Below, piece after piece: positions 1-6,681 of a stretch of DNA of 51,661 bases. Source of the DNA: an uncultured Clostridia bacterium (GTDB lineage Bacteria; Bacillota; Clostridia; TANB77; CAG-508); assembly GCA_934167445.1 (NCBI GenBank), contig CAKPKJ010000009.1, positions 1 through 51,661 on the forward strand, given 5' to 3'. Numbering within the stretch: position 1 is the stretch's first letter; every line of letters starts with the position of its first letter. The translations under genes and the position numbers were made by a program. The notes beneath the pieces were generated by a model that saw nothing but the letters and a program-made list of their open reading frames with translations, was not told the origin of the DNA and made no database searches.

Positions 1-71
1 GACCCCTACGGGAATCGAACCCATGTCTCCGCCGTGAAAGGGCGATGTCTTAACCGCTTGACCAAGGGGCC
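1..71 (-). tRNA. tRNA-Glu (anticodon TTC)
   Basis: Read on the minus strand, this folds as a cloverleaf: acceptor GGCCCCT pairs with AGGGGTC at the 3' end, the anticodon loop is CTTTCAC with anticodon TTC, and the T arm carries GGTTCGATTCC. The gene touches the window edge, so a CCA end cannot be assessed. It follows tRNA-Lys in the same direction with a 48-base spacer and is probably co-transcribed with it. Confidence 0.93.
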
Positions 72-119
72 TTATAATATAAGAAACTAAATAATGATTG
101 GATTATTTAGTTTCTGCTT

Positions 120-195
120 TGGTGAGCCATCCGCGACTCGAACGCGGGACAACTTGATTAAAAGTCAAGTGCTCTACCACCTGAGCTAATGGCCC
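120..195 (-). tRNA. tRNA-Lys (anticodon TTT)
   Basis: On the minus strand the acceptor GGGCCAT pairs with ATGGCTC. The anticodon loop CTTTTAA gives anticodon TTT for lysine, the T loop is GTTCGAGTC, and the 3' CCA is encoded. A sigma-A-like promoter lies about 30 bases upstream. Confidence 0.96.
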
Positions 196-226
196 AAATA
201 CTTTTGTATCACCACAATGCTTTTAT

Positions 227-255
227 ATATTACAATATTTTTTCACAAATGTCAA
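227..255 (-). promoter_or_regulatory. Promoter for the tRNA-Lys/tRNA-Glu pair
   Basis: On the minus strand TTGACA (255 to 250), a 17-base spacer and TAATAT (232 to 227) form a near-consensus sigma-A promoter aimed at the two tRNA genes. The -35 hexamer sits in the middle of a palindrome (238-271), so a protein or DNA structure there could affect initiation. Confidence 0.6.
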
Positions 256-271
256 TACATTTGTGAAAAAA
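238..271. terminator. Perfect 14-bp inverted repeat, probable terminator of the DUF1858 gene
   Basis: Arms 238-251 and 258-271 are perfectly complementary around a 6-base loop, with T-runs in both directions. It lies about 100 bases past the end of the leftward DUF1858 gene and fits an intrinsic terminator. It also overlaps the -35 element of the tRNA promoter, so an operator role is possible. Confidence 0.55.
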
Positions 272-368
272 ATTTGCAATTTTCTTGTTTTTTTGCAAAA
301 ACTTTAAATTATTATTTTAAATTTTCTTATACTTTATCTTATTCTTATCCTTTTGTGTTTATTTTATA

Positions 369-557
369 CTAGTCTTTATTTAGCATTTCTAATACTTCTT
401 CCACATCAATTCCATGTACTGCACAGGCTTCTTCTAATGTTTCCATTTGAGATGCAGGACATCCCAAGCAGTGCATTCCGACTTGTAATAAAATTTCTGC
501 TTTTTCTGGTGCAACTTCTAATAATTCACCAATTTGTGTATTTTTATTAAATTTCAT
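369..557 (-). CDS. DUF1858-domain (hybrid-cluster-associated redox disulfide) small protein
   Basis: The 62-residue protein begins MKFNKNTQIGELLEVAPEK and holds a central CLGCPAS motif with a CxxC pair, followed by METLEEAC. This is the layout of the small DUF1858 proteins, also annotated as the redox-disulfide domain accompanying hybrid-cluster proteins. Such proteins are cytoplasmic and are thought to use the cysteine pair in thiol redox chemistry; the substrate is not known from sequence. A strong ribosome binding site (GGAGGGGAG on the minus strand) precedes the ATG, so the start is secure. It stands alone, leftward, with a hairpin terminator between it and the tRNA genes. Confidence 0.85.
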   Translation of the reverse strand: MKFNKNTQIGELLEVAPEKAEILLQVGMHCLGCPASQMETLEEACAVHGIDVEEVLEMLNKD

Positions 558-709
558 TTTCTCCCCTCCATTTCTTTTTATAATCTATCGTAAAATATTA
601 TTTACATTTTTGTAATGGCTCCTAGTTATTATTATAGTAAAAAATTCTTTATTTTCTAGTTTTTGCCAAATTTCTGAAATTTATTTTAACATATTTTTTA
701 AAAAAAGTA

Positions 710-738
710 TAGACAAATTGAAAATTTTGTTGTATTAT
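710..738 (+). promoter_or_regulatory. Possible promoter for T4SS module 1 (rightward operon)
   Basis: TAGACA (710-715), a 17-base spacer and TATTAT (733-738) lie just upstream of the first Shine-Dalgarno-like site of the module. The match is moderate. The 558-709 stretch before it shows no gene. Confidence 0.35.
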
Positions 739-764
739 ATTAAAAATCGTAAGGCGGTGATATT

Positions 765-908
765 ATTTCTAAATTAATCGATTTTTATTTCATCACTTTT
801 ATTATTTATTTTTTTATTACTTTATATTCAATTTATACTTTTCTTGATATAGTTTTATTTCATAACAAGCAAGGTTCAAAATTACAAATAAAGAAAAAAT
901 ATTTTTAG
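765..908 (+). CDS. Possible 47-residue membrane peptide with an ATT start
   Basis: An open frame runs from ATT at 765 to TAG at 906-908, and the stop abuts the Shine-Dalgarno site of virD4. It encodes a hydrophobic stretch (roughly residues 4-33, rich in I, F, Y and L) followed by a short basic tail ending KKKYF, so one membrane segment is likely. The start is unusual: AAGGCGG at 751-757 is followed 7 bases later by ATT, with no in-frame ATG, GTG or TTG nearby. The same arrangement occurs at the next gene. I do not recognise a family. It could be a small T4SS component, a leader peptide, or a chance open frame in AT-rich DNA. Confidence 0.35.
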   Translation: MSKLIDFYFITFIIYFFITLYSIYTFLDIVLFHNKQGSKLQIKKKYF

Positions 909-921
909 AGGAGGTATTTCT

Positions 922-2674
922 ATTTTTTTTAGTAAAAAAAGTATTTTATTTTCCATTTCTTTTATGATTGTTTCTAGTATTTTTCTTTTTAAAATTTTTT
1001 ATCCAATTTACATTGCAAAAGAAGTTATTATTTCTTACGGAATACACCCTTTTGACATTTGTGAAAAAAATCTAGAATTATGGAATTTTATTAAATTATC
1101 TTATATCTTTGTTGCATTATTTTCAAATTTTTTAATTGGCCATTTTATTTATATCAAAATTTTTGATAATATTTTCACGATTACCAAAAAGTTAATTTAT
1201 AAAGTATCTAATTTTAAAAATGACAATCATTTTAAATCAAATCAAAATACACACCCCAAAAAATCAAATAACTTTTCTGATTCTTTATCTTTAAGAATTG
1301 GAAAACTCCAAAATTCTCAAGAAGTTTATATTCCCGAAAGTGGTTTATATCAAAATTTTTTAATAACTGGTACCATTGGCTCAGGTAAAACTTCAAGTGC
1401 AATGTATCCTTTTACTCGTCAATTATTAGAATTTAACTCTAAACATTTAAATAGAAAAATTGGTATGTTAATTTTAGATGTTAAAGGTAATTATTATAAA
1501 CAGGTAAAAGATTATGTACAAAAATATAATTTAAATAATGATTTAATTGTTTTAGAATTAGGCTCAAAAGTTTTTTACAATCCTCTACATAAGCCATTTT
1601 TAAAAGCTAATGTTTTAGCCAATAGATTAAAGACTATATTACTTCTTTTTTCCGAAAATAATTCCGAGTCTTATTGGCTAGATAAAGCGGAAGAAGTTTT
1701 ATGTGAGTGTATTAAGCTTTGTAGGCTTTATAATAATCGGATATGTTACTTTTCTAGAAATTCATAAACTTGTTACAGAGCCTAATTATTATAAGGAAAA
1801 AATTAAAATTTTAAGAGATTTATTTATTTCTAGTAAATTTAGTCAAAAACAAATATATGAATTAAATGCAAGTTTAAAATTTTTTGAAAATGATTTTCAT
1901 AATTTAGATTCCAGAACTAGAGGAATTTTAATTTCAGAAATTACCAGAATTACCAGTACTTTTGTATCTGATTATGATGTTTTAAATACTTTTTGCCCAC
2001 CTAAAAAACTTTTGAATTTTCCTGGTTTTAATTATTTATTAGATAAAGGAAAAATCTTGGTTTTAAATATGAATATTTTTGAATATTCTTCACTGGCAAG
2101 AATTATTGCAACATATTTGAAACTGGATTTTCAATCAGAAGTTATGTATAGACTTTCTAAAAATAGAGTTACTACTTCTGCATTTATTTGTGATGAATAT
2201 GATAAGTTTGCAACTAAAACAGATAGTGAATTTTTTTCTCTAAGTAGAGAAGCTAAATGTATTAATATTGTTAGCACTCAAAGTTATTCTTCTCTAAAAA
2301 CAAGTTTAAAGGATGATGCTACTGTTAAAGTTACTATTCAAAATTTGATTAATAAAATATGGTTTCGTACTGATGATATTTTTACAATTGAAGAGGCTCA
2401 AAAACAACTTGGTAAAGAAGATAAAGAAAAAACTTCTAAAAGTATTTCTGAAAGTGCTAAAGAAACAAACTTTAGTTATATTACTAATACTTTAAATTCA
2501 AGAAATTCTAATATTTCTGAAACATATAGCACTTATTTACAGAACGATTTTATTTATGATTCTAACTTTTTTACAAGAGAGCTTGAAACCTTTACCGCCC
2601 TTACGTTTTTATCTAATGGTAATAAGATTTTACCGCCACAAAAATTAAATATGCTTCCCTATTTTAGGAATTAA
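922..2674 (+). CDS. virD4: VirD4/TraG-type coupling ATPase, needing a +1 frameshift at CGG (1738-1740)
   Basis: Coupling proteins are membrane-anchored ATPases that bring substrate to a type IV secretion channel. The N-terminal part has two hydrophobic segments, then a Walker A motif (GTIGSGKTSS, about residue 150 counted from 922) and the VirD4-like LILDVKGNYY. The second part carries the Walker B-like FICDEYDKFA and the STQSY motif typical of VirD4 C-terminal lobes. The two parts lie in frames one base apart. Ignoring the C at 1738 joins them seamlessly as LYNN-GYVTFLEIHKLV, giving about 583 residues. In the zero frame a stop follows at 1767. The Shine-Dalgarno GAGGAGG (908-914) is 7 bases before ATT at 922, while the first ATG (964) is 50 bases away, so ATT is the more likely start. 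It could be a pseudogene, but no other damage is visible. Confidence 0.8.
1738..1740 (+). promoter_or_regulatory. CGG +1 frameshift site in virD4
   Basis: In the zero frame the codons are AAT AAT CGG ATA TGT; the functional continuation is GGA TAT GTT ACT, one base downstream. The CGG codon is exactly where the frame must change, as in dnaI and mnmE. Confidence 0.6.
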
Positions 2675-2747
2675 CAAGTTTATATACAGGTTTATAGGTA
2701 CATCCTTTTTAAAAACCTAAATATCTTATACAAGGAATGTTTTTTAT

Positions 2748-3086
2748 ATGAAATTTAAGAAAAAAAATTTTTATTTTATTTTTACTATTATATTTTTATT
2801 TGTACTATTATTTGTTTTTAGTACATATTGCTATGGCTGGGGTGATCCGGAAATTGTAAATAAAATCAATTCTGCCTTTGAGAGTATCGAAGGGTGGCTT
2901 ATAAAAATCTCAACACCTGCTGCGGCAGTCGCTGTTGGCAGTGGTGTTTTTATGCGAAAGTTTAGTTTTGGTGATGAAGAAAAAATACGAATGGGTAAAA
3001 AAATTATCAAGGGTTCTTTATTTTCTTATGCTTTTATTCTTGCAATTAATTTGATTTTATCAGCTATTAAATCTTTAATTTCTTAA
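2748..3086 (+). CDS. VirB2/TrbC-like small two-helix membrane protein (module 1 pilin candidate)
   Basis: The 112-residue product starts MKFKKKNFYF, has a signal-peptide-like hydrophobic segment at residues 8-27 ending near CYG, a second hydrophobic segment around 55-66 (STPAAAVAVGSG) and a third near the C-terminus. The arrangement and the charged FGDEEKIRMGKK stretch before the last helix resemble the GSEEKAEYKK stretch of the four pilin-like proteins in module 2. VirB2/TrbC proteins form the pilus or line the channel of T4SS machines. It lies between virD4 and the VirB6-like gene with an ATG start and an AAGGAATG ribosome site. The assignment rests on topology and context, not a diagnostic motif. 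Confidence 0.6.
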   Translation: MKFKKKNFYFIFTIIFLFVLLFVFSTYCYGWGDPEIVNKINSAFESIEGWLIKISTPAAAVAVGSGVFMRKFSFGDEEKIRMGKKIIKGSLFSYAFILAINLILSAIKSLIS

Positions 3087-3096
3087 GGAGGTCTTT

Positions 3097-3975
3097 TTGG
3101 AAACTCAAACAAATATTACACAAACTATTATAAATACTATAAACAGTATATTTGAAATGCTCTTTTCTTCTATTGATAATAATTTATATTCTGTTTTAGA
3201 TAAAATTACTTTTATTAATTCAGATATTATAACTGATAAAAATTTCGAAAATATTTTTGGAACTTCAACTTCTAATGGAATTTTATTAATTGCAAATTCG
3301 TTGCTTTTAGGTTTTATACTTTATTATGCCTTTAAATATTTAATGTCACATATTACTTATCAAAGGGTTGATTCTCCTTTTAGTTTTATTATAAAAATTA
3401 TTTTATTTGGAATTTGTATGAATTTTTCATTTTTTATTGTTCAGCTGCTTTTAGATTTAAATTCTAATATTTCTTTAGCTATTAGGAGTTTAGGGAAAAA
3501 TTTGTTTAATTCTGAAATAAGTTTTTCCCAATTAATAAATACTATAAATACTCATATTTCTGTAGATACAAGTTCTTTGAATATTTTTTCTGTTGATGGT
3601 TTAATAAAAAGTACATTAAGTCTTTCTTTACTCAATTTGGTTTTTTCTTACTCTTTTCGTTATATTATGGTAAAAGTTTTTATATTGCTTTCACCTTTTG
3701 CTTTTCTTTCCTTATGTTTGGAAAATACGTCTTGGTTCTTTAAATCATGGCTTAAAAATCTTTTTTCTCTATTGTTTATACAAATTATTGTTTCTCTTAT
3801 ACTTCTTATTTTATTTTCTTTAGATTTTTCTTCTTCAAATTTATTTAATAAATTTGTTTATGTGGGAGGAATTTATAGTTTAATTAAAGCTAATTCATTT
3901 GTACGCGAATTTATCGGTGGAGTTTCCACAAATATTTCACAATCTGTGAAAAGTTTTGCTGGTTTTAAGAAATAA
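3097..3975 (+). CDS. VirB6/TrbL-like polytopic membrane protein
   Basis: The 292-residue protein has about six hydrophobic segments, at roughly residues 67-88, 102-125, 182-198, 200-215, 225-245 and 253-265, which is the usual shape of VirB6/TrbL inner-membrane channel subunits. The segment FILLSPFAFLSLCLENTSWFF resembles the conserved region of TrbL-like proteins, where membrane helices frame a conserved W. The start is TTG, preceded by AAGGAGG 5 bases upstream. It follows the VirB2-like gene by 10 bases and is clearly in the same operon. Its counterpart in module 2 is at 41947. Confidence 0.65.
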   Translation: METQTNITQTIINTINSIFEMLFSSIDNNLYSVLDKITFINSDIITDKNFENIFGTSTSNGILLIANSLLLGFILYYAFKYLMSHITYQRVDSPFSFIIKIILFGICMNFSFFIVQLLLDLNSNISLAIRSLGKNLFNSEISFSQLINTINTHISVDTSSLNIFSVDGLIKSTLSLSLLNLVFSYSFRYIMVKVFILLSPFAFLSLCLENTSWFFKSWLKNLFSLLFIQIIVSLILLILFSLDFSSSNLFNKFVYVGGIYSLIKANSFVREFIGGVSTNISQSVKSFAGFKK

Positions 3976-4052
3976 TTTGATTTTTATCTTTTAATTGTTT
4001 ATGTTTAATTAGTAATATTTATTTTTATTAATTATTTTAAGGAGGTTTTTGT

Positions 4053-4337
4053 TTGAAGTTTATTTTTCCACAAAACTATAAATTTAAAAATAAAATTTTA
4101 GGCATTATTGATTATTCTACTGCATTCATAAATTTAATATGGTATGCAATTGTTTTATTATTAGTTAATTTGCTGTTTAGGTCTATTAATTTAAAAGTTA
4201 TGTTTTTTGTTGCGCTTTCCTTCCCTTTATTGCTTTTTAGTATTTCCGGTTTTTATGGTGAAAGTATTATTACAGTAGCAAGATATTTAATAAAATTTAT
4301 TTTTATGCAAAAATTATTTTTTTACAATAAAATGTAG
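4053..4337 (+). CDS. PrgI/VirB3-like small membrane protein
   Basis: The 94-residue product has two closely spaced hydrophobic segments (about residues 22-42 and 46-66) and then a conserved-looking GFYGES turn, with the C-terminal stretch ending LFFYNKM. PrgI/VirB3 proteins share this pattern: two helices followed by a region contacting the VirB4 ATPase. The start is TTG, 7 bases after GGAGG. It lacks the N-terminal VP motif seen in the module 2 PrgI, so the match is weaker. The position after VirB6 and the small size support a T4SS role. About 75 bases of non-coding AT-rich DNA precede it. Confidence 0.5.
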   Translation: MKFIFPQNYKFKNKILGIIDYSTAFINLIWYAIVLLLVNLLFRSINLKVMFFVALSFPLLLFSISGFYGESIITVARYLIKFIFMQKLFFYNKM

Positions 4338-4460
4338 TATTATATAGATTTTGTTGTATTTTTATTTTAATTAAATTTTATTTAATTTACCTTGAATTTT
4401 TTGTCTAAAGAAGATATAATTTGTTTTACAAAGTTATTTTATAGATTAGGAGAGATTGTA

Positions 4461-5441
4461 ATGAAATTAGAGCAAAATGAAAAACCACTTTTATTTTCTG
4501 AAACATTTATTCCAGATATATTTTTTTCAGAGTATTTATCTGAATTACCTGGAGAATATTTAAAAATATATTTATATTTGATTTTTTTGTCAAAATATAA
4601 TAAAGATGCCAAATTAACTGATTTGTCTAAAAAATTAAATATTCCTTTAAAGTCTATTAATGATGGGCTAAAATTTTTAGAAGAACATAATCTTCTTATG
4701 AAAAAGTCTTCAGGATATGTTATTGTGGATTTACAAGAAATTACTTTACACAATTTATATTCACCTAATCTTAGTCTATCAAAGGAAAAAATTGAACAAA
4801 ATGCTAAGAATAAATCAAGATCTAAGGTTATTGAACACATTAATAATACCTATTTTCAAGGAATTATGGGACCTTCTTGGTATAATGATATTGACCTTTG
4901 GTTTAGAAAGTATGCTTTTGATGAACAAGTTATGATTGCTTTATTTGATTATTGTTATAAGAAAAGTGCGTTACATAGAAATTATGTTCAAACAGTAGCA
5001 GAAGCTTGGGCTTCTAATAAAATAAAAACTTATACCGATTTGGATAATTACTATGAACAACAAGAAGCACTAAATAAAATGAAAAAGGCAATTGCCAAAA
5101 AGCTTGGTAAATATGGTGGTTTAACTCAATACGAAGAAGCATATATTGAAAACTGGGTTCTTAATTATGGTTATGATATGAGCATTATTGAACTGGCTTT
5201 AAAAAGAACTGTTTTCAAACAGAATCCAACTTTTGAATATATAAACAAAATAATTACAGATTGGCATGAACGTCAACTTAAAACACCTTCTGAAGTTACA
5301 GCATTTTTAGAGCAACGTAAAAAACAGGAAAAAAATACAAAGGAATTAAAATCTAAAGTACATAAAGCAAATTATGAACAACGTCAATATTCTAATTTGG
5401 ATTATCTTTATGCTAATAATACAAACAATAAGGAGGACTAA
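4461..5441 (+). CDS. dnaD: DnaD-domain replication initiation protein
   Basis: The roughly 326-residue protein has an N-terminal winged-helix-like region (residues about 20-95, including TDLSKKLNIPLKSINDG) and a C-terminal DnaB2/DnaD domain (about 200-300) with the AYIENWVLNYGYDMSIIELA region typical of the family. DnaD acts with DnaA and the helicase loader to load the replicative helicase at the origin. AGGAGA at 4448-4453 precedes the ATG at 4461; the frame stays open upstream but has no good start. dnaI begins one base after the stop, so the two form a loader unit, as in other Bacillota. A low-complexity charged tail (KKQEKNTKELKSK) follows the DnaD domain. Confidence 0.88.
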   Translation: MKLEQNEKPLLFSETFIPDIFFSEYLSELPGEYLKIYLYLIFLSKYNKDAKLTDLSKKLNIPLKSINDGLKFLEEHNLLMKKSSGYVIVDLQEITLHNLYSPNLSLSKEKIEQNAKNKSRSKVIEHINNTYFQGIMGPSWYNDIDLWFRKYAFDEQVMIALFDYCYKKSALHRNYVQTVAEAWASNKIKTYTDLDNYYEQQEALNKMKKAIAKKLGKYGGLTQYEEAYIENWVLNYGYDMSIIELALKRTVFKQNPTFEYINKIITDWHERQLKTPSEVTAFLEQRKKQEKNTKELKSKVHKANYEQRQYSNLDYLYANNTNNKED

Positions 5442-6453
5442 ATGTCTGATGAAATTTTAAATTCTTTACTAAAAGAATATTCTCAAAGAAAATTACAAGC
5501 AGAATTAGATTTAGAAAAAAGAAAAGATGAATTATATAAAAAAGTGCCTAAGCTTAGAGAAATTGAAGACAATTTAAATAGTTTTGCAATTTCTACTGCT
5601 AAAAATATTTTAAAAAATGGTAATTCTCGTGAAGAACAACAAGAATTGAAAAATAAAGTGGATTTTTTAAAAGCTGAAAAAATGCGTATTTTAAAGGAAC
5701 TAAATTTACCAGAAACTTATTTACAACCATTTTATAGCTGTCCTATTTGTAAAGATACTGGTTATGTTTCAGATGGTGGCTATACTACTGTTATGTGCAG
5801 TTGTTTAAAACAAAAATTATTAGATTATTCTTTTAATAAATCTAATATGTCTAATTTAGATAGGGAAAATTTTTCTACTTTTAATCCAAATAGGTTTTCA
5901 GACGAAGTGGATATTGCAAAATTTCATTTTAATATTTCGCCTAGAACCAATATTTTAGATATAAGAAATAATTGTATTAAATTTGTAGAAAATTTTGAAG
6001 ATACTTCTCAAAAAAATTTGCTATTTACAGGTAACACTGGTTTACGGTAAGACTTTTATGTCAAACTGTATTGCTAATGAATTATTAAAAAAAGGGAAAA
6101 CCGTGCTTTATCAAACAGCTCCTGTATTGCTTGAAAGCGTAATAAATTACAAGATGAGTAAAAATAAATCTTCAATTGATAATATATATAATTCTGTTTT
6201 AAATTGTGATTTATTAATAATAGATGACCTTGGAACAGAAAGTTTAAATAGTATGAAATTAAGTGAACTTTTTACAATTTTAAATACTAGAATTTTGAAT
6301 TTGAATAACAAAGTTACTAAAACAATTATATCTACTAATTTAGATATTAATGATATTTTTAGAATTTATGAGGAACGTATTGGTTCTAGAATTATTGGTT
6401 ATTACGATATTTATAGATTTTTTGGAGAAGATTTACGTTTTAAAAGAAATTAA
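5442..6453 (+). CDS. dnaI: DnaI/DnaC-type helicase loader, needing a +1 frameshift at CGG (6045-6047)
   Basis: Residues 1-90 form a charged helical N-terminus. A cysteine cluster (CPICKDTG ... CSCL) around residues 102-125 matches the zinc-binding N-domain of DnaI. An AAA+ domain follows: Walker A GNTGLGKT at about 197-204 and Walker B LLIIDDLGTE after it, ending with the arginine-rich FGEDLRFKRN tail. In the zero frame the gene stops immediately after CGG (CGG TAA) inside Walker A. Skipping the C at 6045 restores GLGKT and gives about 336 residues, normal for DnaI. Loaders of this kind place the DnaB helicase at oriC and are normally essential, so a dead gene would be surprising. IstB transposase helpers are related, but the DnaD partner and cysteine cluster argue for DnaI. 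Confidence 0.85.
6045..6047 (+). promoter_or_regulatory. CGG +1 frameshift site in dnaI
   Basis: Zero frame reads ACT GGT TTA CGG TAA; the functional frame reads GGT AAG ACT after TTA. A stop codon directly after CGG means non-shifting ribosomes terminate inside the Walker A motif. Confidence 0.6.
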
Positions 6454-6469
6454 ATTTTATTTAATTTCT

Positions 6470-6610
<141 letters not shown>

Positions 6611-6617
6611 TAAAAAT

Positions 6618-6654
6618 AAGCTGAAGTAAAAACTTTTAATTTTTACCTCAGCTT
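6618..6654. terminator. Bidirectional terminator between dnaI and gyrA
   Basis: Arms 6618-6632 and 6640-6654 (AAGCTGAAGTAAAAA against TTTTTACCTCAGCTT, one mismatch) form a stable hairpin with T-runs on both strands. It lies at the convergent ends of dnaI and gyrA. Confidence 0.8.
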
Positions 6655-6681
6655 TTTATATAAATTTTATTTTTTATAATT

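Noticed and set aside
353..550. 65-residue plus-strand frame
   Set aside because: It is antisense to the DUF1858 gene, which has a clear CxxC motif and ribosome site.
5442..6453. IstB helper of an IS21-type transposon
   Set aside because: No istA transposase or inverted ends are nearby; the cysteine cluster and the adjacent dnaD support DnaI.
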